Origin: Cladorhizidae sp. MBARI D1340-BT2
Taxonomy: Eukaryota > Porifera > Demospongiae > Poecilosclerida > Cladorhizidae
Direction of reading: 5' to 3'
Length of the DNA: 64,000 bases
Assembly: GCA_028752905.1 (NCBI GenBank)
Contig: JAQNBH010000017.1
Span: 37,238,929 to 37,302,928, forward strand
The stretch's first letter is position 1; each line of letters starts with the position of its first letter. The translations under genes and the position numbers were made by a program. Below the pieces are notes generated by a model. The model searched no databases and had not been told where the DNA came from. It was given only the letters and a program-made list of their open reading frames with translations. This document shows, one piece after another, positions 53,863 through 64,000 of the stretch.

Positions 53863-55869
53863 AGCCACCTTATGTCCGATAGGAAATGGCATATTCTCAT
53901 CAAGCATTAGGAGCCTTTACCAGCACTACAGGCAATCAGGGGACTCCTGGTCATGCAAATGGAGACATAAGGCTTTGGAGGTGACAAATTCAGCCAGGTA
54001 CCTAGCATAAGACAGCCCAGATTCTTGGAACAGAGATCAGGTTGGTTCCATAACCACAAGACAGTCTCTGATTGATGGAGCAGAAGAGAGGGCACTGATG
54101 CAAGGGGGCATGAATTTCCGCAAATGTAGATCAATCAGGATTACGGTGACTAGAGCTATATTTTGTTTTACCACTGTAGTTATACTCTTACTTTCTCATG
54201 CATTACACTATTATTATGTATGATACAAGCCTGTCTAGGGCAGTAGTTGGTAGAGCTATATGGCAATGGCTAGAGTAATGACAACACACAATATGTCATC
54301 TCAATGATTTATGTTATGTTCTTGTGACATGAGAAACTAGCCTACACTTTGACTGAGACATAAGCATATAATTATCTAGCAGCCATAACCGCATAGCAAA
54401 GCACATAGATAGATTGGTACTTGATACCAAGTTTTCACTCTACAAGAGTACGTTTGATCACCACAGAAATTATAGTTAGCATATGAAAATAATACAACAC
54501 ATGTACATTATTCATATACTTTGATCCATGATTCATAAACAATATAGGACTCATCAGCATATTCTTTAACTAATTGTTTCATTAGCCAGATGTTAATCAG
54601 ATTGCCCTTCTCCTCCCACTCCCCCTGGATTGGCATCCAGCTTACGAGAATAATGCAGCAAATAGGTACCTGTAATGTGTTAGAATAATGTTAGATAACT
54701 TTTTAACGGGGCATGCATGAAAATCCAGTACCGATTTGAACAGAAAGGTTGCCAACTTTTGTCATCAAGATGATATAATTAATGCCAGGATTATGACATT
54801 GAGAAATAACCAGCATGTATGAATGAAGGATGTGGCAAGTCAGGTCAAGAAAAATGTGGAGGCAGCAGCTCCTGACCTTTATTGCCTTGCATCTCGACCT
54901 GATCTGCAGAAGGATGGTAAAGCATTGGCCACTAGCAGCAAATGACCATTCATCAGGCACATTCACATGATTATAGATTATACTTTACCCATGGTTCACA
55001 GACAGTTTATGGTTGGTCAGTTATGGCAGCATATTCTTCAACTAACCTTGTCTTGCTAGTACATTAATTAGAATACCCTCACCCTCCCTGTCCTCCACAT
55101 TAACATTTATCTTTTGAGGCTAGAAGAACTAACCTTGACGAGAGGGAATTAGTTCTCTCCAATGAAAAGTCTACTAACAGCAATGTCACAAAAAGGCCAA
55201 GGTGTTAGTGATTTTAAAGCCAGCTTGAGTGGCAAGCATTACAGGTAAGCTGTTACAGCAACTGGACCTATAGAATAATAAAAAAATACGTTCTTATCAA
55301 TGTTATTTAATAGATGTTTGCAATTGTATTCCCTTCACTTGCTTGAGGAAAAAATCCTCTCTTCGCATTTGTTGCTGATCATTCAATTGTGCACTTAGGG
55401 GCTCTCAATTGTGGGTCTTACTTGAGACATCCATTTCATTTTGGCCTCTTTATGGCTTTATGGGAGAGGGAACCCATAAGATTTAAACATTTCTATGGCT
55501 TTTTTCCAATTTTGGAAACCTTTTCAGTAAACACTTTCTCTGCACATTTACTGAATGTAAGGAATTTGCACCTGGCGGCATATCGACGGTAATAGCAAAA
55601 TACCTTCCTATGAAATGTACACAGACTAAGCCATGGAAATTGTTCATACCAACTCAATTTAAAGTTGTCGTACTCAATTATTTCAGTGTAATATTAATAT
55701 TTGGCTGAAAGGGTTTCCTTTCACTAAGTACAACATCAGTTCCACCCCCCAACCCCACACACACATACACAGTATCTCAGCCAGTGTGCTGTGGAATGCA
55801 CATCTCAAAAGCACTGAATGGATAAATGCGGTAGAGTGAAAGATTGCACCCAAATGATAAGTAACTCAC
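53863..55869. other. No recognisable gene; weak internal duplication
   Basis: Sequence at about 54520-54630 and 55000-55105 is alike (ATGATTCATAAACAATAT/ATGGTTCACAGACAGTTT; AGCATATTCTTTAACTAA/AGCATATTCTTCAACTAA), suggesting an old duplication about 475 bp apart. No gene or RNA found. Confidence 0.5.
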
Positions 55870-55879
55870 TACACGAGAC

Positions 55880-56680
55880 TACTAGGCTATAGTCACTACA
55901 GCAACTATGGCTATAGCCACTACAGCAGCTATAGCCACTACAGCAACTATGGCCATAGCCACAACAACTATGGCTATAGCCACTATGCTATAGCCACTAC
56001 AGCAACAATGGCTATAGCCACTACAGCAACTAAGGCTATAGCCACTTACAGCAACTAAGGCTATAGCCACTACAACAACTATGGCCATAGCCACAACAAC
56101 TATGGCTATAGCCACTATGCTATAGCCACTACAGCAACTATGGCTATAGCCACTACAGCAACTATGGCTTTGCCACTACATCAAGTAGCTATAGCTTTGG
56201 CCACTACAGAACAATGGCTATAGCACTACAGCCCCAAGGCTATAGCCATAGCCACTACAACAACTATGTCTATAGTCACTACAGCAACTAAGGCTATATC
56301 CAGACGGCAGTACAGCAACTATGGCCATAGCCACTACAACAACTGGCTATAGCCACTATGCTATAGCCACTAGCAACTATGGTTTCTATAGCCACTATAG
56401 CAACTATGGCTTCTATAGCTACTACAGCAACTATGGCTGGCTTTAGCCACTACAGCAACTATGGCAACTATGGCTTTGGCTACAGCAACTATGGTTTTAG
56501 CCACTATAGCAAGTAGCTATAGCTTTAGCCACTACAGAACCATGGCTATAGCCACTACAGCAACTATGGCTATAGCCATTACAGCAACTATGGCTTTGGC
56601 TACAGCAACTATGGCTATAGCCACTACCGCAACTTTGGCTATAGTCACTCCATCAACTATGGCTATATATAGAACTAAGT
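55880..56680. repeat. 24-bp minisatellite, about 30 degenerate copies
   Basis: Unit is ACTATGGCTATAGCCACTAC plus AGCA, with internal near-palindromes (GGCTATAGCC). Copies are diverged and some are shortened. Frames of Ala/Ile/Val through it on both strands are repeat artefacts. Confidence 0.95.
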
Positions 56681-56689
56681 TATAGTTGT

Positions 56690-57424
56690 ACTTTTTGGCA
56701 CAATTATCACAAAATCAAAAATCCAGAGACAGTGTCACGTAAAAATTGGACTAGGGTAAAACATAAACTAGGCGGATCATTTTGGCAGCGAAATGTGGAC
56801 TGGGTTGCCAAAATAGATCTGACCTCATCTTGTGTGATGTCAAAGCATCTACTGATCTCCCTAGTCCTAATTTTAAAAAAAATCCTTTTTTTTTTTGCTG
56901 CTTCAATAATGCGGATTGTTGAAGGTGTGCAACTATTCAAGTGAAGAACACCTGCAGGAGAGAGACTAGATCCTGGTCACGAATGGTGAACTTTTCTGCA
57001 ATTTAGTAGTGCATATTGAATGAGTGGAATATTGAATGAGTGGAGTAAAATATTTTGGTTGAAGAGTGAATGTTCACTTTTCATCACATTTTGTTTTTCT
57101 TCAGTGAATTCCTCTCATTCAGCTATGGCCTAGAGCATCAATAAGAGGACCACAAATAAGTTCAGCTGTTCCTTACAAAAAGGGGGAAAATCCAAAGTGA
57201 ACTCCATTGACATAGTTGTCCATATGTATGTTGTATCTGTGCTGATGGGAGATTACCTTCATGAATGCCAAGGCTTGGTTATGTGGCTTCCTTCTTGTTA
57301 TAAATGAATTATTGTGTGGAATGTTCTTACAAGTGCAACTGTTCTAATCGTGATAAATTCTTGACTGATAATGGTGTAGAGAGTTCAGGTCAGTAACCCA
57401 AGAGATAATTTTAAAGGAGCTATC
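56690..57424. other. No recognisable gene
   Basis: A 77-codon minus-strand frame (56940-56707) has plausible composition but no motif. Nothing else seen. Confidence 0.45.
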
Positions 57425-58030
57425 TCATGGTTGTCTAATATACAGGAAATCCTTTAATGTAGTTCATAAAGTAATAATCCCACAATCTCTAAATATATCT
57501 GCATAGTTTTCCTATTGCTTTTAAGACCAGCCACCATAGCATGGTGATGAGAGTGGAGTGCAGCTTTCTGTTGCAGAGATGGAAGCTAGTAGCAGTCAAG
57601 CAGCACAGACAAGTAACCAATTTTACTGCTGGTCGAGGGAGGAGCCACATGAAACCTGGGATCTCCATCTTAGAGTGGTACTATTTGTAAAATCATAGAG
57701 AAGTCACTTGATTTTTAGCAACTGCTTTTCAATGCGCAATAGCTCTTTCAATATTAATGCATAGCCTGATGTTAATTTACTTCGCTAGGGCATAGCTACC
57801 CTGAATGATGTAGTGATGTCTACAAGAGGGCAATAAGGAAAAAAAGCAGGAATTTTTTTCTTCAAAAATAGTGTCTAGTTATTTAAAGAAGGAAGGCAGT
57901 AAGAATTTTTGTTATTTTCAGGGATTCTATCCTACATATATATACGTTATGTATGAAAGATGTATGCATTTTATTATACACATAACATTCTAATATAATT
58001 ATATCAGATATGTCAATGTATTGTTTGTTT
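57425..58030 (-). repeat. Dispersed repeat, inverted partner of 23870-24550
   Basis: The reverse complement follows the left copy over roughly 600 bases with many substitutions and small indels. It has only one of the three TTTAGAG...GGGATTATTACT units found in the left copy. Confidence 0.83.
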
Positions 58031-58499
58031 AGGTTAGATAATAGAAGCACATGAATCACAGAATTGAATCTTGAGGACATGCCACATTCATTCAACTGGG
58101 ATCATATTGGTGAAAAACAACCATCGCCTCAATTTCTGATCATTTCATGTAGAAAAGGAATGTGAATGCTGTAAAGAGAATGGTATAGTTCTTATGTACT
58201 AATGCATAATTTATCAGTTGTGTACTGATGCTCTTTCAAGTATTACATTTTTCTAGTTATGGCTCTTTTAAATTTCAGAGGCAGTGCTATATTCTTCTAT
58301 GTGCTTTGTATGGCCATTATTTCATATCAAAATGCTATACTCTCTTGCTATATATGTATATATATATGTGACAGTCCCAACAAATATTATTCCAAATTCA
58401 GAGAAAAATGCACTTGAAATGAAGCAACTATAAATCCACACACAACACTCTACTTTACGGACTCAGAGGAAATGCAAGATTGCCATGGGTGCACTATTA
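58031..58499. other. No recognisable gene
   Basis: AT-rich, with a short TATATATG run near 58360. Nothing recognised. Confidence 0.5.
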
Positions 58500-58717
58500 C
58501 AAGTGCTGAAAGTGTGTGGGGGGGGAGGGGGGGGGGGGGGAGCTTTCTAATTGTCTTGCAAACAGCTGCTCAAATCGAGCTCAAAATGCTTCTTCCATGG
58601 AGTCGATTTGCAACAAAATTACATTGCAGTTCAGGCAGAATCTGAAACATCCATATTTCAAGAATCACTTGAATGAAATTTCACTGAAAAAAACTTCTCC
58701 TCTTCCAGATCCACCCC
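58500..58717 (-). mobile_element. Small hAT-type fragment or MITE end
   Basis: The right edge on the minus strand reads CAGGGGTGGATCTGGAAGAG, like the left end of the ZMYM1-type hAT at 2835. The other side ends in a poly-G/poly-C run (58515-58540), as such elements often show after the terminal repeat. No second terminal repeat found. A 108-codon plus-strand frame crosses the edge and is probably meaningless. Confidence 0.4.
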
Positions 58718-59579
58718 TGCGACAGTTTCTGTTGGAAGGGATGGATGTAAGCGCTTTTGCATCGACACTCTTCGCTTCTATTAGCAAGCATCCAGCACAT
58801 ATACTTTTAAAAAACCACTCGCAAAAAAAAGTGACACTATAAACATGCTTCACCAATCCCTTCCCCATCTGTACTGTGATATTGTATTGTCAAAATAATA
58901 ATACAGAGAGCTTTCGCAGGTAATGTATGCACAATAATAACAATGATATCATTTTCCTTTCATCAGCAGACTCGGGTGGCTTCACCAGAATGTTACAGGG
59001 CACCCACAGTAACTTCCTCTTCCTGAAATATATAAACAAATAAATAATTATATATTACATAAACCCATAAACCATCAAAGGAAGAAAAAAGTCCCACAAA
59101 ATCATGGCCAAATTCACTATTACAGAGTAAAATGCTATGAACAAAGGTATTTATATACTATATACCTGTCTAATGTTACAAACAGTTCAGAATCAGTCCC
59201 TGGGAAAAGGATGAATCAGTCCCTGGGAAAAGGATGCATCCTAGATCTAATGTGACAAAGCAGCATCTACTTCAGTAGATGAGAAGTCGATTTTGGTCAG
59301 ACCTAGCACTCACACTGGTTATAGACTCACGGACATGTACAGCTTCTTTACAGGAATAACTAGTTAGAGCTTCAGTTTGCTATAAGATCAGATCCATTGA
59401 AAGGAAACAAGAAAGGGACTCAAGAGTGGTTCCAGGTGCCTGTATAACCTTCCTCGGCAGAAGAGTTTCTAGGAACAGCTGGAAGTGACAGGCTAAGAGT
59501 TGCCATTAGCCTTCACTCCCTCATGCAGTTTTCTGACACCTACAATAGTCCACTGGGCATGTGCAGGGTAAAGAATCTG
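58718..59579. other. No recognisable gene
   Basis: A short direct repeat (AATCAGTCCCTGGGAAAAGG at 59191 and 59214) is present. No gene, RNA or transposon end seen. Confidence 0.5.
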
Positions 59580-59587
59580 GCTTTGAG

Positions 59588-59649
59588 CACATAAATAATA
59601 ATAAAAATTAATAATAATAACAATAATAATAGTAGTAGTATTAGTAGTG

Positions 59650-59681
<32 letters not shown>

Positions 59682-59765
59682 GGTTAGTAATAGTAGTGGT
59701 TAATAATAATAATAACAACAAAAACAATAACAATAACAATATTAACAACAACAACAATAAAAACA
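59588..59765. repeat. AAT/AGT/AAC trinucleotide microsatellite
   Basis: Mixed runs of AAT, AGT, GGT and AAC, similar in composition to the much longer array at 33777-34400 but on the opposite strand. Confidence 0.92.
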
Positions 59766-59884
59766 ACTAAACAGTAACCAGGACGTGCATGTTCATGCAT
59801 GTATGTGGTCAAGAGGTAGAGGCTTTGAAAGGACGGAATATAGATACGACCAGGGAAATGGTGCTTCCACATCAATGACCAAGT

Positions 59885-59955
59885 ATCTAACCAGGTGGCT
59901 GCACTAACCAGGGTGGCTTCACTAACCAGGGTGGCTGCACTAACCAGGGTGGTGG
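59885..59955. repeat. 21-bp tandem repeat, 3-4 copies
   Basis: AACCAGGGTGGCTGCACT and variants (GGCTTCACT) in tandem. Confidence 0.88.
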
Positions 59956-60599
59956 ATGTGTACATGTATCTATATGGCCAACAGCTCTGTGATCTTGTTC
60001 TTGCGAGAAGGAAGAGCTCACAACCTCAAGTGGAGCAGGATGGACAAGATGTCCTCACCTAGGGGGAGACAATGACCACCAACAAGACAAGGCCACACAC
60101 CAGCACATATCACACACCATACCACACACACAGTGTGTGTCAACAACAAACATGCCATCAAACAAGCTATGCAAGCTAGTGCTGCAGTGTATGCGCACCC
60201 AAGAGCCGCCATCACTAACCTCACATACCCACGATGCAACCTCCAACATAAACCTGAATTCTATTAAAATTTGAAAACCAAAGCTTACAAGAAAATACAG
60301 AGATATAAAAAGTTCTCATTGTCGCACATCAACAACTGTAGCTATAGCAACCAGTATTGTACCTTAACTCATACAAATAATTATTGCTGTATATCATATA
60401 TACACGGTGCGTGTGTTATAGCATGTATAATGTTAGAGACCCACCCAGACTGCAGATACGACTGACTGTGCCCATTAGGGCCAGCAACAATGAAGGTATG
60501 TGCAGAGTCCAGTCAGAACCTCTTCCAGCAACTTGCAATCATTCTCCTCACTGCAACACAAAGACAAGTACATCAAAAATCAAATTATGGCACATCACT

Positions 60600-61110
60600 T
60601 GGTTGTGGAGGCATTTCTTGTATATTGGTCAAAAAAATGTCACAATAAAACATGCAGCCATCTAATGGGGATCCAATCCATACACACTACATGCCACTCT
60701 CTCACATACACACACACAAACAGATACTACGTGCACATGCACACTCACAACACATGCGTGTGTACGTATGCATATGCACCACATGTGCATGCATACAAAC
60801 ACCACATGTGTGTGCACATTTGCACACCCTTCGCATGCACACACACCACCTATAGATCACCAATGATGTCTTTATTGGGCACTAAATCATCTTATACTAT
60901 ACAGTCAGCATTAGTAATAGGGCTTCCGCTACAGGAATGTCGAGAGCCCGGCAATGTCTAGAGCCAGGCAATGGCTAGGTGCCGGATAGTAGCTAGAGCT
61001 AAGCAATCCATAATTATAACATTACCATGATTCTAGGATAATTAGTTTCCCCTAGAGGTTAGCTGGTCTCCTTCCCTCTTGCTGGTCAAGGGAGACTAGA
61101 AATAATTAAC
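60600..61110. repeat. Tandem duplication, first copy
   Basis: Parallels about 61370-61835: CA-rich run, then CACC-CCT-T-AGATCACC (60845) against CACCACTTGCAGATCAC (61498), GAGCCAGGCAATGGCTAGG (60962/61632), AGCAATCCATAATTATAA against GCAATCCATAATGCCTATAA, and GGTCTCCTTCCCTCTTG with GGGAGACTAGA (61067/61788). The copies are about 0.7 kb apart. No gene. Confidence 0.8.
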
Positions 61111-61369
61111 AAACACATGCACACATGCACACATGCACAAGTGAGCCTGCTTCACTGCTGCAGCTGATTATATCTTTGACTTGTGGATATGATTGTAATG
61201 TGGATTCCAGTTGCCATGTCCACCGCAGTTGCCACTCCTGACTGTTACTGTAGAAGGAAAGGATGTGAAGAGACAAGCTGCACACCAGCTTAATATTTCA
61301 ATGTTTTTACTTAGAGCATCCCCTCAGTTGTCCATGAATATTGTTGCCCATCACATGTTCTGATCCATA
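61111..61369. other. No recognisable gene
   Basis: Spacer between the two duplicate copies. Nothing recognised. Confidence 0.5.
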
Positions 61370-61835
61370 CCGAAACTACAATATCCTGTTTCCACAATTG
61401 AATCCCACTTATTTCACACACACACATGCATGCACGCAGAACACACAAACAAATATATAACACATGTGTATGCATGCACACACACAGACAGAGAGGCACC
61501 ACTTGCAGATCACAGGAACTGTCTTTGTTGTTTCCTCATTGGCATTCCCCATCATCATCAAAGCTGCAGAGGCAGCACTAATACTAGGGTTTCTGCCATA
61601 CAAGGCCAGGTCAGTGGCTAGTTCAGGCCCAGGACTATGTCTAGAGCCAGGCAATGGCTAGGAGCAGGAGAGTAGCTAAGGCTAGCCAGAGCAATGGTCA
61701 GGGCAATGGCTAGGGCCAGAGGAGTAGCTAGAGAAATGCAATCCATAATGCCTATAATAACAGTATTGTGATGTAATGCTAGGGCTGGTCTCCTTCCCTC
61801 TTGGTGGCTCGAGGGAGACTAGATCAAGTAATTTT
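61370..61835. repeat. Tandem duplication, second copy
   Basis: Second member of the pair described at 60600-61110. It runs directly into the alternating purine-pyrimidine array. Confidence 0.8.
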
Positions 61836-61839
61836 TAAC

Positions 61840-62935
61840 ACATGCAGACAATGCACGCATACACATATGCATGCATATAATATATGCACACACACACATG
61901 CATGCATATATAAGCACACATACATGCATGCATATATATGCATGCACACACACACATGCATGCATATATATGCACGCACACACACACATGCATGCATATA
62001 TATGCACGCACACACACATATATGCATGCATACACACATGTATGCATATATATGCATGCACACACATGCATGCATATATATGCACGCACACACACATGCA
62101 TGCATATATATGCATGCAAACACACATGCATGCATGCATATATATGCACGCACACACACATGCATGCATATATATGCACGCACACACACCTGCATGCATA
62201 TATATGCACACACACACACATGCATGCATATATATGCACGCACACACACATGCATGCATATATATGCACGCACACACACATGCATGCATATATATGCATG
62301 CACACACACATGCATGCATATATATGCACGCACACACACCTGCATGCATATATATGCACACACACATATGCATGCATATATATGCACACACACATGCATG
62401 CATATATATGCACGCATACACACATGCATGCATATATACGCACACACACACACATGCATGCATATATATGCATGCACACACACATGCATGCATATATATA
62501 TGCACGCACACGCACAGGCATGCATATATATGCACACACACACACATGCACGTATATATGCATGCACACACACACACATGCATGCATATATATGTACACA
62601 TACACATGCATGCATATATATGCATGCACACACACATGCATGCATATATATGCACGCACACACACCTGCATGCATATATATGCATGCACACACACATGGA
62701 TGCATATATATATATATATATATGCACGCACACACACATGCATGCATATATAATGCACGCACGCACACATGCATGCATAATATTATATATGCACGCACAC
62801 ACACACGTATATATGCATGCACACACACACACATGTATACATATATATGCACGCATACACACATGCATGCATAATATTATATATGCACGCACACACACAC
62901 GTATATATGCATGCACACACACACACATGCATGCA
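61840..62935. repeat. 1.1-kb alternating purine-pyrimidine minisatellite
   Basis: About 35 copies of a 26-36-base unit such as CACACACATGCATGCATATA followed by TATGCACG. Almost every step alternates purine and pyrimidine: (CA)n, TGCATGCA and TATATA. Frames of 270-390 codons on both strands (His/Ala/Cys/Tyr/Ile/Met repeats) are artefacts. Confidence 0.97.
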
Positions 62936-64000
62936 GTATTATAGCTGTTGCAAAGCCACTTGCTCTGCTCTCCTCTTCTCTGATCCAATTCCAATTAAAT
63001 ACTTGAAGTCAAAGGATATTATTTGTCAGTGAGCACACTTATGGCTGCTCCCAAACACATATATATACCAAGAAAAGGAAACTGCTTCAAACTTAAGAAG
63101 CCACTCATTATCACTCACTCTTGAGGGAAGCCATTATAATGACCCACGCACACACACACACTCTCTCTCTCCCTCTGGTAATCACCACACACACTTAAAA
63201 GCCATTATCCATTTTTAGACATGGTCCTCTCTCTCTCTCTGAAGGCAGCTTGCAACCAAATGCATGTACAATAAATAATTGCATAATTGGTCAATTAGAG
63301 ATCATGACTTCCTTCTGACAACAAATTATACTCCCTACGAAGAACACCACCTTGCTGATTTGACCTAAAATAAGGAAAACTGACCTTATAAGAATACCAC
63401 ACCAACCCTTGTTCTGATCAACACCTTCACACACACACCCACACACACACACAACACACACACCACACACGCACACATACAAACACACAAACAAACATTT
63501 ACTACTCCTAATTGCATGCTGCAAGCACTAGCAGAGATACCCACACTCAGTTTGCAGGAGTCAAGCTGGTGTGGCATCCAGCGGCCTCTAAACACACATA
63601 CACACACAAACATACACACAAACACACACACAGAGAGAGAGACAGACATAGGTATGCATTATGGCAGCCTGCTTTGTTTTTCTTTCTTTTTATCTTGAAG
63701 CCGTCAACTTTGACATTTCCCGCTGTAAATTTTGTCCATTCAGCAATTAAAATGTTAGAGAGGCAGTCTCATCAACAAACTGCTTGTATTATGTTTGCTC
63801 TACATAGCTAGTGCAGTTTATAGAGTGTGGCTAGGCGCAGCCTCACCTAGCATTATATGAGCTCCAAAGTCGCGCATAGTTTATCGGCAACTACCCTCTG
63901 CCTTTACTCCTACCCTCTCTTCCCTGTACCTAGCTCTGACCACAACTCCATCCATTTCTCTCCACCTCTCACCTCTGACTCTCTCTCTCTCTCTCCTTTA
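62936..64000. other. No recognisable gene; CA and CT runs
   Basis: Simple runs at about 63150-63175 (CA, CT), 63225-63240 (CT), 63428-63490 (CA) and 63593-63640 (CA then GA), with CT-rich sequence at the very end. No gene, RNA or transposon end recognised. Confidence 0.55.

Noticed and set aside
56707..56940. A 77-codon minus-strand frame with RTREISRCFDITQDEVRSIL.
   Set aside because: It looks protein-like but is short, with no motif or neighbours. It could be a fragment of a decayed transposon gene.
61801..62994. Frames of 270-391 codons on both strands.
   Set aside because: They are produced by the simple repeat (His/Ala/Cys/Tyr/Met cycles) and occur on both strands at once.

Overview
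This is a eukaryotic, almost certainly metazoan, genomic window. The density of tandem repeats and eukaryotic transposons, the hAT, Ty3/gypsy and Gmr1-like families, and one intact Bcl-2-type gene with BH4, BH3, BH1, BH2 and a tail anchor all point to an early-branching invertebrate. A sponge or cnidarian would fit, but the species cannot be told from the sequence alone. There are no operons, no CRISPR arrays and no convincing tRNA or rRNA genes.

The only intact cellular gene I can defend is an intronless 200-residue Bcl-2 family gene at 40363-40965 (minus). A second copy of the same locus at about 8260-9857 carries a broken Bcl-2 pseudogene, and the downstream flanks are duplicated with it.

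Most of the rest is a nested archive of transposons. From left to right: a 26-bp minisatellite and a Ty3 integrase relic (0.8-2.3 kb); a ZMYM1/DUF4371-type hAT relic (2835-5190); a 429-bp internally deleted hAT with a perfect 8-bp target duplication (5405-5833); a decayed plus-strand Ty3 element (11160-22745) that contains a BED-type hAT relic and, inserted into the last codons of its pol, a complete minus-strand LTR element with Copia-like gene order PR-IN-RT-RH, the hallmark of Gmr1-like elements (16626-22544); an integrase relic near 23.1-23.7 kb; an intact LTR retrotransposon with a 1615-codon gag-pol frame, near-identical LTRs and a 5-bp target duplication (25813-31265); a lone Gmr1-type LTR (31791-32439); a 2.8-kb hAT that looks like the parent of the 429-bp element (35537-38317); a 6.8-kb hAT (41167-47998) carrying a 3.5-kb element with 13-bp terminal inverted repeats and a 4-bp duplication (44252-47723); and a second ZMYM1-type hAT (about 48745-53862, minus) split by a short-LTR relative of the intact retroelement that has lost reverse transcriptase and RNase H in frame (49670-53361).

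From 53.9 kb to the end the window holds mainly repeats: a 24-bp minisatellite, an inverted partner of the 23.9-kb repeat, microsatellites, an approximately 0.7-kb tandem duplication and a 1.1-kb tract of almost perfectly alternating purine-pyrimidine.

The most notable observation is in the intact retroelement. The 14 bases directly next to its 5' LTR are perfectly complementary to a site inside its own LTR, in the arrangement known for Tf1-type self-primed reverse transcription. Next come the Gmr1-type gene order, the parent/derivative hAT pair, the unusual 3.5-kb nested DNA transposon with its own inverted repeats, and the intronless Bcl-2 gene with a duplicated pseudogene.
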